A stretch of 64,000 nucleotides of DNA from Prochilodus magdalenae (lineage: Eukaryota > Chordata > Actinopteri > Characiformes > Prochilodontidae), in contig JAMWET010000660.1 of NCBI GenBank assembly GCA_024036415.1, forward strand, positions 80,001-144,000, given 5' to 3'. Positions within the stretch are counted from its first letter, which is position 1. Each line of letters opens with the position of its first letter. Under the pieces are notes generated by a model. That model did no database searches. It worked only from the letters and a program-made list of their open reading frames with translations, and was not told the DNA's origin. Shown one piece after another: positions 9,701 through 20,977 of the stretch. Both the position numbers and the translations under genes were made by a program.

Positions 9701-12172
9701 GTAATTAACTATTTAGTCTTTTCGCTCCATGCTGTGCAGTAAAGGCATAAGCACATATCCTGTTTGATAGGGAAGACAAGCCACTTTACGGTTTATTTCT
9801 TCAACTGTTAGAAGCCTGCAACATTAATAAGTTTGGAGTCACAAGGCACAGTAAAAAAAGCTTTCCAGACTCTTTTGTCAAATTATGTCACATAACAAAC
9901 TGCCATCATCACGTTTCTCTTTTACAAATGCGAAGTCTTCACTGTGTAAAAGGAAACAACCATTTCTCTTCTTTAAGGAAACAAAATGCCAACTTTTGTT
10001 TGCCATCTTCTGTGTGTGGCTTTCTGCCTTCTCAAGTTCAAAAAGTCTCTTTGCAACTTGACTGATGGGATTCTTGGCATTTCTCACCAATTTCTTCAGA
10101 CTGTGGAGATAATTTTCAAAAGGAAATGTAGGTATGTCATTGAGAGAACACTGGAAATGTCTACTGTCTTCTGACAAATATTTCAAGTTATGAACATTAT
10201 ACACCAAAACCTACTTGTCTAAGTGACAGTCTACATTCAGGTGGTCCTTGTTTTAAAAAGCACAACAGTCTTTTCACAACCCCAAGACATACTAAATGCA
10301 TATAGTCCAGAGGAAAATCTGTGACACATTTCACTCCTACTTTAAGTAAAGGGGTCACTCCAAGCTGATGATCAACATAGTCCATTAGAGAAATCTCCAT
10401 CAGTTCTAAATGGGTATTCTCCCAAGAACACAACTCTTTTGTTCCAATACTCTCCCTTAATTGTACATCTTTCACAGCAGTGGTATCCAGTGTGTCCTTT
10501 TACGCATTTTAAGAATGCTCGAGCAGGAGCATCTTAATGGATTGCTTTGCTATTCACAGTGATTTGCTTTCTCTGTAGTTCTGCATATTCAGCTAAGAAG
10601 TCTTCAAGAAAATCATCAACAGAGTTAGGTTTGGACCCACCATAAAAAACTGCCACTACAAATGGTTCAAAGTCACCAAAACAACAGAGGATTGGCCATA
10701 ACTGGGCATTAGATGATTTGAAAAGTGGAAATCCATCAATGTTTACTAATAGGTCCACAAAGTTTGAACTTTTCAAAAATGTTTTGTTCTGGGAAAGAAT
10801 TTTCATGACAGAGCATTCAATCCCCAAGTAAACATACTGTCCACCACATTTGTTCTCAGTCTGGATCTGACGGGGTGTTTTCAGTAATGTTCGAGAATCT
10901 TTTGGTACATCTAAACCTTCATCCTTCAAAATACCCAGCAGTTCATCAATTTGGCCTCTTCCACATTTACTTCTTGTAGCCCAAGAAGCAAGTTTTTCTT
11001 CGAAGGTTACTTCATCTTGTTTGGCAGACTCTAAGTCTTCTTCAGAATTAGCTGACACGTTTTCTCTGTATCCAAAATCTGAATCTGTATCACCAGGTTC
11101 AACCTTTTCATTTAAAGTATTATTTCTTTCTGGTGTTAGAACTTCACTTCCATCTTCTCCATCACACTGATTGAAATCCAAAGGGCATCCATCTTCACTG
11201 CTGCATTCCTGGGCTATTGCTGCAGCTTCTGAGCGTTTTTTTCTCCAGCGCCTCAGATAAGACATGAAATGTTCTACAAAAATTACAAATCCAGTAGTTA
11301 GGTCTACGACAAAGCAACAGTTTCAAAATTCAGTTTTTTTTTTTTTACCAACACAACCATCAGAGATAAAGAGGTTAATTCATTTTAGGAGGAGTGAGAG
11401 GCGCTCTCTGATAAAGCTAACCTTTCTTACATGTTGGCGGGAACTACCAGAAACGCTCGCTGCTCACCTATTGGCGGTGCAGAGACTCGCTCAATGCGAA
11501 ACGCGCCAAAGTTTAAAATATTGGAACTTTACATGACCCCGTGTACCTACCGCCAAGTTAACAACTTACAGCTACCCACGGCATCAATCCACACAAACAG
11601 ATTTCAATAAATTATATAGTTAACATTTTTTTCTTTTCTTTGACTTTCCATTCTGTTTTTCTGTTGTTATGTTGCATTGCTGCCATTGCGCAGTTCGTCC
11701 TTAGTTAACCGCTGCTAGTTTGCATTCTGTAGATATTTGAATTGACAGACATGGCGGTTCACTAACCGCAACTTAAGACGTAACTGTAACATAAGCCTGT
11801 TTTGCAGTCATGCCAAAAATATCGCACCTTCCTTGCCGCAATTTACATCATGATTCACAAAGGCTTCTGTTATCTGCTTCAGGCAATATGCGAAAAACCA
11901 AAGTGAATTTATTCCTATTTTTGGTTTTACAAGCTACACTTCACTCAACCAACTCATTATTCTCGTGTAGGCCTTGCAATACAGCAAAGTCAAGCTTATT
12001 AGCTAGCTGATAGCTTAACTATGTTAGGCTGGTGAAAATGGCGCCAGTTAACCAAAAAGAAATTGCAGACAACTAAAGGGCGACATAAAACACGAGCTCA
12101 CTATATCCCACAAAAAAACCCGATGTAATGACCAAAATGAATGTGTATATTTTGCTCACCTTCTTTCACCAT
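6747..12172 (-). CDS. Gene X: spliced gene of unknown function, 5' four exons (partial)
   Basis: Four exons fit together with correct splice sites. Exon 1 is 12172-12160 (ATG, MVKE, donor GTGAGC). Exon 2 is 8491-8381 (acceptor TTTCAG, CANATKYLNERRKPSDGW, donor GTAGGT). Exon 3 is 7337-7224 (ESPMETKRRRKTKMFEEYL, donor GTAGTA). Exon 4 is 6944-6747 (ELPAPPRKLEHLQQRK, a serine-rich run, GSPFTLFGRK, donor GTCTGT). All introns are phase 1 and the frame stays open through every junction. Exon 3 has a basic KRRRK run that could be a nuclear signal. The 3' end is not found and may have been lost at the 6180 breakpoint. The exon style resembles poorly characterised teleost proteins often found beside tnp2-like transposases, but I cannot name a domain. 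A degraded transposase lies in intron 1. Confidence 0.6.
8205..8305 (+). pseudogene. Tc1 transposase fragment (SIMLWGCF motif)
   Basis: The frame at about 8230-8300 reads LKHGAGSIMLWGCFSATGTG, a hallmark segment between the first and second catalytic acids of Tc1-like transposases. Only about 100 bases are left, with no terminal repeats nearby. It lies in intron 2 of gene X, on the opposite strand and close to exon 2. Confidence 0.75.
8710..9245 (+). repeat. Probable dispersed repeat, LTR-like
   Basis: A pyrimidine-rich block contains CATTTCCCATGATTCACC and a CGAAGTATTGCC segment. It has a run of CTGxxTxTGxTT phrases and an AATAAA at 9202-9207 followed by a short tail. This layout resembles a teleost solo LTR or related noncoding retroelement. 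No second copy is in this window, and clean ends or a target duplication could not be set. Confidence 0.35.
9878..11265 (-). pseudogene. tnp2/CACTA-like transposase remnant
   Basis: Three blocks in order resemble a large transposase family common in fish and cnidarians. The first is a 243-residue N-terminal block (ATG at 11265) with an acidic region and then VDLLVNIDGFPLFKSSN and PFVVAVFYGGSKP. It runs into an in-frame TAA at about 10533. The same frame then continues DAPARAFLKCVKGHTGYHCC with a Cys/His zinc-binding look (CERC). A frameshift leads to DFPLDYMHLVCLGVVKRLL. The segment before VHNLKYLSEDSRHFQ and FPFENYLHSLKKLVR is deleted. There is thus one nonsense mutation, at least one frameshift and an internal deletion. 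It lies in intron 1 of gene X on the same strand. Assignment to tnp2/CACTA is from remembered family motifs. Confidence 0.6.
11266..12159. other. Intron 1 of gene X, upstream of the transposase remnant
   Basis: A GC-richer patch at about 11390-11530 has TTGGCGGGAA- and GCGCCAAA-like (E2F-type) sequences and may be the old promoter of the transposase remnant. The rest shows no coding potential that I can support. Confidence 0.35.
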
Positions 12173-12889
12173 CAGTGTCCACAACCCCAAGAATCAGCCA
12201 CCGTAAACTGCAAATGATGCCCGACAGGCAATTTACTCCGGTATCTTTCCGCTGCATGACGCCAGAGAGGAGGGAATTAGTTTAGTTGCCTGGTAACACA
12301 ACTGACATTGTTTTCAAATGTTTTAAATCTTATCATGTAATCTTAAATCTAATCGTAATCTTATCATATCAGTCTTATAATAGTTAGAATCCTATTTTTA
12401 TCAATTTTATATAAATTATAATCTTATATATATAGTTTTATATCAATGTAAAAATTAACTATTTTTGGAGTAGAAGGAACCACCTTAAAGTACATGATTT
12501 AACTCAAAGCAGTGTTATTTTTGTAATCCCTTTAGTGCTAAGATAAGTGCTTTTATGGAGTTTTAAAAAAATCAGAATCAAGCAACTCTGACATAGTGTT
12601 AAATGTTTCAAAAGTAAAGTGTTAACTCTGGAGAGTGTGGAGCTATATAAACCCTGAAAAAGTCTTGAAATCAACTCTGTGTGAGTTAATTCAACACAGT
12701 TTTTGTTTTTTGGTGTGTTCAAAGGGTTTTTTTGGACATATTTTATTTGATGTTTCTATAAGCTGCCAGAACAAGTATGAATGTAGTGCTTTTATTTTGA
12801 TTAAATGTGATGTAGATGCAGAATTTTACTAGATACTTTTTTGTTGGTAACAGTACGTTTACTTGAGTACAGTTTTTGGATACTTTCTC
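12173..12889. other. Upstream region of gene X and AT-rich DNA
   Basis: The first 100 bases or so (12173-12290) are the likely 5' UTR and promoter of gene X, without a clear TATA box. The rest is AT-rich and noncoding. Near 12850-12896 the sequence resembles one end of a teleost hAT-type MITE (ACTTGAGTACA ... CCACCTCTG), but the matching end is not seen. Confidence 0.4.
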
Positions 12890-14010
12890 CACCTCTGGGT
12901 TTTTGGTTACCTGACAAAACAATTTAAAACTACCAAAAGGTGAAAATCAAATGATGTTAGAATTTTACATTGCATCGATATTATGCATACATCAATATGA
13001 CAATGAATAAGAATGCATAATGATTCGAATTTCACATGGTGCAGACCTTCATATTATGATGTCTGCCAAATGGTCACATACATCACAACTATATCAGTAC
13101 CTAATGCCAGTATGATGTTCAGATGTGACATTGGAAGATGTTGAACTTTGGTTTTGTAACATCACAACTTCAAAATTTGAATGTCTACAACAAAATATCA
13201 GTGTCCATGGATGTTATAATGTTACACTGAGTGGACATTAATATTTTGATGTTTAACAGGCGTTGGGTTTTGGTCACCATGCCTCACAACTAAATGTCAG
13301 CATTCGACAGCCATATGATGCTAGGGTGTGACATTTAGAATATGTTGGATTTTGGTTACCTAACATTACAACTTAACAACAACATTGATAAAATGTTGGT
13401 ATTTTACATCAATATGACATCACAATGTGATTTGTAAACCATTGGATTTTATTTTCTAAACATTATGACTTAACTAAACTTAACTAAATATCAACATCTA
13501 ATTATGTCAGGATGTCGAGCTGGCGTTAAGATTATGACATTTACCAGACAGTTTTGGTCATGATACCTCCCAAACAAATTTGGTTATGTCAATTTGACCT
13601 AAGGATGTGATGTCAGGTGATGTTGGATTTTGGTTAATTAACTTTATGACCCCATACAAAATATCAATGTCTAATGATGTTAGAATGTCACATCGAGCCG
13701 ACTTTAAGATTCCGACATTCACCAGACATTATGTTTTGGTTAACATAACTCAATTAAATGTTGCTATTTTACGTGAATTTCACGTCAGAATGTGACACTT
13801 GGAAGACGCTGGATTTTGGTTACATAACATCATTACTTAAAACCAACTAAATATCAACGCCATATGTTGTCACTACTCTACGTCAAACTGACGTTAGTAT
13901 TAGACGTATCTTGGCGTAAAATTTTTGTTATCCGACGTCATGACCAACATTCAACCATAAATAAATGTCTACGTCTATTGACGTTGGTGGCCAGCTGGGA
14001 CGGAACGGCT
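12890..14010. repeat. Degenerate minisatellite, about 100-bp units
   Basis: The phrase GATTTTGGTTACCTAACAT and the phrases AACTAAATATCAACGTCTA and ATGATGTCAGAATGTGACAT recur roughly every 100 bases in diverged form, about ten times. Tandem repeats of this style are widespread in teleost genomes. No reading frame persists through it. Confidence 0.7.
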
Positions 14011-14764
14011 CTCACTATGAAACTTAGCTCATAGTGGACGGTGAACAAGGTGTGCCGAATTCAGCACAACACCTGCACACTCTGCTCTCTCTGTTGCTCG
14101 TCTTCTCCACCCTCACCTGGGTTTCCAACCTGACGTTCAGCTTCGACAGGGTCTGTATATCTGTCACTAAACCTTCAACCTGCATACCACAGAGAAGAAG
14201 AACCTTACTGGACAGTTTCCCACTTTAACTCTCCAGTTTCCCACCAAAACTACTGCACCTGAACAATCTGAATCAATAATGATGATGATCATTATTATTA
14301 TTATTATTTTATTTTATTTTTTATTTTTTTTATTATTATCATTCTTAATATTATTATTATTGTTATTATTATTATTTGTTATTTTGTGTTATTGTTATTG
14401 TTAATTAATATGTTGTTTTGTAATGTTAAAGTTATATCATTATTGTTGTTGTAGTTATGTTGTTGTTTGGTGGTTTGTATTATTATTATTTAACAGAATT
14501 AATTTACAGAAGACATGCTGAGACGGCCTGTTTACTTATCTATTTACTCTTTTATTTATTGTATGTTTGTTTGTTGGTTTATGAGGTGCTGTTGAAGCAG
14601 GTGCTCCTCCAGCTGAGTGCCCTTTAAGGCACCCAGCCTGGAGCATTCTGGGAGCTGGGGTTCTTGGTGGATATGGCTCTAAGCTAGCACTACCGCTGTC
14701 CTCTACAGGTAGCAAGTGTGCTCTGCCGAGCCAGCCCTGCCTTTAGCTTGGTGGTTCTGCAGTT
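14011..14764. other. Gene C 3' flank: unit boundary and microsatellite
   Basis: From 14011 to 14280 it carries the array module also seen at 16405-16625 and 27456-27670 (CCGAATTCAGCACAACACC, then the CTGGACAGTTTCCCAC block). An ATT-rich stretch follows at about 14280-14500. Next comes the family's shared 3' flank (GACATGCTGAGACGGCC, the minus-strand polyadenylation signal TTTATTTATT at 14551-14560, and TGGAGCATTCTGGGAGC). Confidence 0.65.
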
Positions 14765-15214
14765 CTAACATCGGAACACTGCAGTCAGTCTTTTCCAAAG
14801 GCTCTTCCTGTTTGCCTTCTTCGGCTCCTTCGTTTTCTCCTCATCACATTCTTTCTGTTTATTTCTTTCCAACATGGCATGCAGGTTTGACATGGCCTGG
14901 AACAGATCATGTTGGTTCCTCATCATCACTATTCTTTCGTCCTGCCACGCTTCTTTTGCAGTTTGCAGCTCCTTCTGCAAACTCTCCACCATCTCCTTCA
15001 GCTGGAGGTGTGTGGTCTCCGCCTTCTTTCTTTCTGCAAATATGATGTTGTAAAGTGCCATTTCTGTCCTCTCTGCGTTCTTCTTTTCTTTTCGGATTCT
15101 CTCTCTTTCAACCTGGAGCTCCATCTTCAGTCGGGCCAGCTCTTGTCTCAGCTGGATGTTTTCACGCTCCAGTTCAGCACCATTTCTCAACGCCGCGAGG
15201 AAAACGGGGTTCAT
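14765..15214 (-). CDS. Coiled-coil family gene C (149 aa, short subfamily), intact
   Basis: Open from ATG at 15214 to TAG at 14765. It starts MNPVFLAALRNGAELEREN, continues with the leucine-rich coil IQLRQELARLKMELQ and the second coil LQLKEMVESLQKEL, and ends KSLWKRLTAVFRC. It shares the short N-terminus with B and F but differs from them at many positions, so it is an older branch of the short subfamily. All length differences from the other copies are multiples of three. Three CREs lie upstream, but the TATA position reads CTACAAGG, so its core promoter may be weak. It is the first of three direct units with D and E. Confidence 0.75.
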   Translation of the reverse strand: MNPVFLAALRNGAELERENIQLRQELARLKMELQVERERIRKEKKNAERTEMALYNIIFAERKKAETTHLQLKEMVESLQKELQTAKEAWQDERIVMMRNQHDLFQAMSNLHAMLERNKQKECDEEKTKEPKKANRKSLWKRLTAVFRC

Positions 15215-15269
15215 TTTCTCTACACTGCACAGCCACACGCACTGCTGCAAGGCTCAAGTGCAGATGTGG

Positions 15270-15515
15270 GGTTTGGAGGCGTGTGACTCCTCCTTGTAGA
15301 CTTTTAGAATGGCACACTTTATGACGTCATTAGGCATTCCGTCTACACGCCCATTTAAGGAGTTGATGACGTCATCTGCAGAGGAGAAACCACCGTTCTA
15401 TAAAACAGGTTAGCTTTGTGGGGTGGGGGTGGGGCGCTAGAGACCCGTACACCTACACAGTAGAGATATGATGACGTCATCAGCAGAGGACAATCCACCG
15501 TTCTTCAAAACAGGT
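15270..15515 (-). promoter_or_regulatory. Promoter of gene C: three CREs, altered TATA
   Basis: TGACGTCA occurs at 15322-15329, 15367-15374 and 15472-15479. The G-rich CACCC-type block is at about 15418-15435. Where genes A, B, E and F have TATAAG, this copy reads CTACAAGG on the minus strand (about 15293-15301). Confidence 0.65.
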
Positions 15516-16707
15516 GACAGAAAAAAACAGGCCTTAGAATTTAAAATCCAAAATAAAACGTTTTTAATCAGGTAAATGAGAACTGATCCAGTTTCTTTCA
15601 CTGATTCTGTTCACCGAATCAAATCTCTGATAATAATAATTATTATTATTATTATTATTATTATTATAGTACAGCAAAAATAATAACATTTATAATAATA
15701 ATTTTACAAAACAACTCAATAATAATGATGTAATTCTTCTTATTAATTTTGTATTTTTTTTTTTATTATTATTATCACTCTGATTCTGCAGGTGCTAGGG
15801 GCAGTTTAGAGCTCAGAGGAGCTCCTCACCAAGTCAGAACCGAATGTCACTGCTACTAGGAATGGACTGTAAAGAATTTCAGCCTTTCCTTTGTAAGCAC
15901 ATACAAAATGTGGAACTTTTATTTTGGCGACTTCCTTTTTGTTGTACTGCCCGCTGTTATGCATGTGTGACAGTAACGGAGGGAAATGTGGAAAATGGAG
16001 ACGGACACGGAACGGCTCTCACTATTAACGTTAGGACGGTGAACAAGGTGTTGGACAGTTATATTGAGTTTCTTACTTGTGAGATTGAGGACTGTCCTCG
16101 AATAGCATTTTATTAAAACATACTTACTGAATATTCTTTTGTTCCTGCACAAACCAATAGACATGCATTTCCTGTTGTTTGTTTAATCCAGCTCATGGGG
16201 AAAAGAATAAACCTTCATGGACCATCATTTTTTAAGCTGACTATTATTCAGCTGGGCTACCTACATGGACATCCAGTAACTTCAGCATTCGGGTCCTCCA
16301 CTCATACTCCGAGCTCCGTGTGCAGCTGGGTTACTGAGGTAGTGGGTTTTGAGACACAGTCGTGCACTGCTATCGGCCACACGAGGGAAGCGGTGCGGGG
16401 GGGTGCCGAATTCAGCACAACACCTGCACACTCTGCTCTCTCTGTTGCTCGTCTTCTCCACCCTCACCTGGGTTTCCAACCTGACGTTCAGCTTCGACAG
16501 GGTCTGTATATCTGTCACTAAACCTTCAACCTGCATACCACAGAGAAGAACCACCTTACTGGACAGTTTCCCACTTTAACTCTCCAGTTTCCCACCAAAA
16601 CTACTGCACCTGAACAATCTGAGTCAATAATGATGATGATTATTATTATTATTAATAATATTATTATCATTATTAACATCATTATTATTATTATCATTAT
16701 AATTAAA

Positions 16708-16753
<46 letters not shown>

Positions 16754-17633
16754 TCATTATTATTATTATTATCATTATTTGTTATTTTGTGTAATTGTTA
16801 ATTATTAATATGTTGTTTTTTAAGTATTCTGTTGAAGTTTTATCATTATTATTATTATTATTTTGTGTTATTTTATTGTTAATTATTATTATGTTGTTTT
16901 GTAATTATTACTATGTTAAAGTTTTATTATTAATATTATTATTATTTGGTTGATTCGGAACAGTTTTCATCGGAAAACCGATTTTTTCCATAGGGAATGA
17001 CTAGGGCCCTGTTCAACATGTTACAGCTCAGTCCAACCCAACATGTTACAGCTCAGTCCAAGTCTACAGGCCACACTTCTCAATGCACACACACAGACTT
17101 TTACAAGCCAACTTTTAAAAGTTCGTTCTCCAACTTTCACTTTCTAGTTATTATTCATTTGTTGGTTTGTGTTATTGTTAATTATTTTTTATGTTGAAGT
17201 TTTAATATTATTATTATTATTGTTAATTATGTTGTTTTGTAATTATTATTATTTGGTATTTTGTGTTCTTGTTTATTATTATCATAATTATTATTATTAA
17301 TGTGTTGGTTTGTGTTAATGTTAACTATTATGTTATTTTTATGTAATTATGTTATTATTATGTAAAGTTTTAACATTATTGTTGTTATTATTATTATTAA
17401 TGTGTTGGTTTGTGTTATTGTTAATAATTATGTTGAAGTTTTAACATTATTGTTGTTATTATTATTAGTTATTTTGTGTTATTGTAATTGTTAATTATTA
17501 ATTTGTCATTTTGTAATTATGTTAAAGTTACATAATTATTCTTGTTGTTGTTGTGGTTGTATTTATGGTTTTGTTTGTTTTGATCATTAATTTACAGAAG
17601 ACATGCTGAGACGGCCTGTTTACTTATTTATTG
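15516..17633. repeat. Upstream part of tandem unit C, noncoding, ATT-rich end
   Basis: 15516-16650 is nearly the same as 26400-27700 upstream of gene D, except that about 100 bases near 15635 are missing here. Short frames within it (for example 15844-16116) are copied in both units, but I see no family match and treat them as chance. 16620-17560 is a long compound of ATT, AAT and TTG-rich repeats. It includes a 25-base direct repeat (CAACATGTTACAGCTCAGTC) at about 17015-17060. The family 3' flank (GACATGCTGAGACGGCC) resumes at about 17600 and is cut at 17633. Confidence 0.7.
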
Positions 17634-18223
17634 TACACTCTAAAAAATAAATAATAAAGCCTTGGGTCAACAAAATTTTTTTTACAACGTTTGCAATAGA
17701 CTTTTTGAGTTGTGCCAACTTCTTGTAGAATTACATTGATCCAACAAAGTATTTTGAGTATGGTCAATTTGTTTTCCATACATAGTAGAAAGCATTTTTA
17801 AATAACAAGAACTTGAAATTATGTTGACAGTGGTAGTTATTTAGTTAACTGTACATAAAATCAAGTTGCCTCTATTAGTATAACTAAATATGAAATATTA
17901 GAATAATTATATTACATAAAATTATTACATATATTTGTTACCTAAAATTACCAAGGATTTATTAATCTTGTTGACTGGCTCCTAGAATATATTTTCTCAA
18001 CTAACACTGTAGACTTTCTTAGTAATGTCAGTTTTTTCTGAATCTGCCACAATAAAGTCAAACAACATCAATATTCAACAGAATGATTACCTTTATTCTG
18101 TATTATGATCACATAGCTCATCTCACATACTTGAAACAGTGAAAAAAATGGCCTATTTTATACATGCCTATTTCAACAGCAAATCCAATATGGGTGGTAA
18201 CTGTTGATTATTGCAAGCAATCC
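17634..18223. other. 3' part of the inserted SAMD3-like block, noncoding
   Basis: Foreign sequence begins at 17634 with CACTCTAAAAAATAA, directly against a cut array flank. This could be the terminus of a mobile element, but no matching inverted end is visible at 20977. The rest is AT-rich and presumably the 3' UTR or downstream DNA of gene Y. Confidence 0.4.
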
Positions 18224-18575
18224 TCAAATCAGAACAGATTTTAAGAATGCCTTGAGTCTCATTACTTTCGAGCTGCCTTTTTGTCCATCAAGGTCAAGAA
18301 ACAGCTTTTGAAATACTTCAAAAGTGTATTTCAACTGCTTGGGATAGCTGAGGTTCAGTGCATAAATTAACCCCATCAGCAAAGCACAGGATCTGGCAAC
18401 ATCCATTCCCTCCAGGAGTTTGGTTCCTTCAACTACAATAGTAGCAGACCCACGAATGATGGCAATCTTTATCACTTCCTTTGTAAGATTTGACTCCAGT
18501 TCCTGCCCATCCTTGTAGAAGAAATGATGGTGTTAGTGTCAGTAGAAGAAAGACATAACGTCTTATCATTATTAT

Positions 18576-18613
<38 letters not shown>

Positions 18614-20112
18614 AGGTTTGTTGTTTTTAAATTAATGGTAATCAATAAGTGATCTGCACAATTTTGCACAATCACCAAAAGATATTTTTCTATAGACACA
18701 ACCAGTCACAAACTCAAACTTGAAGTACAGCAAACAGGTTGAAGTGTATTAGTTCAAGTAAGTGCAAAGAATGTTACTAAATGTTAAACTTACAGGAAAG
18801 AATGAATGTGATTTTTTAAAAATCCCCTAATACAACAAACATTTTACCAAGTAGTATTTTATTCTGGCACCAATTCTATTACAAGTCTTTTAGTATTCAA
18901 AACATGCATTACTTACAGCTACAAGCAAACTCACCAATGCAGGCATCTTTTTGTCTCAGTTGCTGCAATACACCTTAAAACTTAATGCTAACATTTCGCA
19001 CATAAAAATGAAGAAACTCATTAATTCATTAATTTATTCATCGTCAAACCCACTTAATCCAACTAGGGGTCGCGGCAGGGGCTGGAGCCTATCTCAGCCG
19101 GCATCGGGCGGAAGGCAGTATACACCCTGGACAGGCCGCCAATCCATCGCAGGGCAGACAGAGACAAACAGACAGACACACAGATACATGCACTCACACA
19201 CTCACATCTAGGGGGCAATTTCAGCATCTCCAATTCACCTGAACATGCCGTCTTTGGACTGTGGGAGGAAACTGGAGCACCCGGAGGAAACCCACGCGAA
19301 CACAGTGAGAACGTGCAAACTCCACACAGAAAAAGTGCTGTGGGGTGCCACCGTGCCGCCCCAAGTTAAGAAACTGTTTTTAATTATAAAAAAAAGGCAA
19401 GCCACTAAAGAGTAGACAATTAAAATAAAATAATAATGCATGTGCCTCAGCAGTAAAGGCACAAAATTTACACCAAGGCTAAACGCACTTTGTAGAGTGA
19501 CAAATTCCTGCACAGTCTGGTTATTTTTACGTGTTCAAACAAACCTGATTTTACTCATTAATTATAAGGTTTGGTTCAACTACATAGGCAAGCACTTACA
19601 TTGTACTCTACAAAATGGTCCTCCTTCTTCTCTCCAAGATACACCACAAGGCAGCGAATGGCAGCTTTTCTCTGTACATCAGCTGTGTTGTTCTGGTTCA
19701 CATAAAAATAAACAAACATACAAATTACATTCATTTAAACTTAATTTAACGTATTTAAATTACTGACATGTAATTCTAGTAACTTTCCACTTGATTTTAG
19801 TTCAGTAAGGATCATTGCTATATTAGAAAAAAGGAAAATATCAGAACAATTCAAGAGACATTATATTACCAGTGGTTCAGAAGTAAAAGTTCACGTTTAT
19901 CTGATTAGCATTTGGTAGTACTGCTTTGAATTCGCCCTGTTAACCTGGGTAGACAATCAGTTAAACCAGCTGTCACAACATCTTCAATGTCATCCATATA
20001 AGGCTGGTCATTCTCCTGATCAAATGAATCATTGCAATCAGTTGTATTTGAAGGGCTAACATACCTTTTTAGCACGTCTTCTTTGAAGTCATCTAATGAG
20101 TGGGGAGTATGC
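18224..20112 (-). pseudogene. Gene Y: SAMD3-like protein tail, last exons of a spliced gene (5' decayed)
   Basis: The last exon (about 18511-18224) reads DGQELESNLTKEVIKIA and then LLMGLIYALNLSYPKQLKYT, to a TGA at 18224. Its acceptor CTACAAG is at about 18512. The preceding exon, 19692-19600, reads AAIRCLVVYLGEKKEDHFVE with acceptor CCAG and donor GTAAGT. The junction is phase 0 and in frame. An upstream block (about 19930-20150) reads YGTFAAHRSRTHTPHSLDDF with a C2H2-finger look and an acidic tail, but its own acceptor is not clear. These modules match uncharacterised, SAM-domain-associated teleost proteins (my recollection of the family, no search made). A homologous last exon lies at 54482 (gene Z). 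A SINE sits in its intron. Confidence 0.6.
19031..19362 (-). repeat. SINE-like teleost repeat, 5' end shortened
   Basis: On the minus strand it starts GGGGCGGCACGGTGGC, continues CTGTGTGGAGTTTGCA, TTTCCTCCGGGTGCTCC and CAGTCCAAAGAC, then GCCTGTCCAGGGTGTA and GGCTCCAGCCCCTGCCGCGA, and ends in an ATGAAT-type tail. This is a very common teleost SINE-type repeat. The tRNA-like B-box part that normally follows the first 30 bases is missing. Confidence 0.75.
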
Positions 20113-20977
20113 GTGCGACTTCTGTGGGCAGCAAATGTTCCATAGATGTTAGTTTTGAAATTGCAGTTTTTAAAAAAAAAACACAGCTAACCGTTTCCAG
20201 TTTTTTCAAATGCCGACTACCTAAAAAAACGTTGGTTTAACGTACCTCTTTCCCTTCGTATTATGGTCCTTTTCCTCATAGCAAGAAAACAAAATCGACA
20301 GCAGTAACGTTACGTCTCAGTAGCCACCTAGCTGGCTGGCTGGCTGGCTAATTTTCGCGTTCCACCTTAAATGGTGCAGCGGTTATATTCTGCCACCTGA
20401 GGCTACTGCATGGTTTAAGGTGGAACGGAGGATTTAAAACGAGAAGCTAGTGCGCTAAATTCAGCTCCCCATCCCATAGTGGACGTTAATAAAAGCCACT
20501 TTTTGAAGAGGTACTTAAATCTCGAAGCGAGTAAACAATTAGTTTATAAAGCACCCGGGTAATAACAGTATTCTTGGCGGTTGTAACACCGTCTGTGGCA
20601 CAGTTTTAAAAAGCTAGTTGGCTAGGCTAGCTGGCTAATTAGTTTCTGCCTACATCCACAGTCAACACAGCGGAAAAACGGGCAGACTTAAGCATAACAC
20701 TACAGAAAATCACATATTCGGTTTAAGAAAGTGGTTATAAAACCCACCTTGTTAATATTTTGTGATTTGTGCCTGGTGGAGCAGACCTCTCGACTTCTCC
20801 GGAGTGATATCGGACTTGTCCAACTGGGCGGGAAAATTCAAATAGATGACGAATGACATTGCCTAATACGGATAATTAAGTTGCCAGAAAATGAATTTAG
20901 CTTTTATTCTTGTATTTTTTATGTCACAAGAACTCAATAAAACAACAAAAGAAAATAAAAACTCAAATCATATAACT
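20113..20977. other. 5' region of gene Y and right edge of the inserted block
   Basis: A possible untranslated first exon ends with a donor (AACAAG then GTGGGT on the minus strand) at about 20748. The region upstream (about 20760-20840) is GC-richer (GGGCGGGAAAATT, Sp1/E2F-like). A GGCT tetranucleotide run sits at about 20331-20348. At 20978 the array flank resumes abruptly (CCTGGAGCATTCTGG). Confidence 0.45.

Noticed and set aside
12830..12896. Sequence like one end of a teleost hAT MITE (ACTTGAGTACA ... CCACCTCTG)
   Set aside because: Only one end is visible and the match is short, so no element can be bounded.
15844..16116. A 90-residue frame copied in units C and D (26911-27177), with an antisense partner
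   Set aside because: Sequence identity of the units explains its presence twice. No motif, promoter or splice signal supports it.
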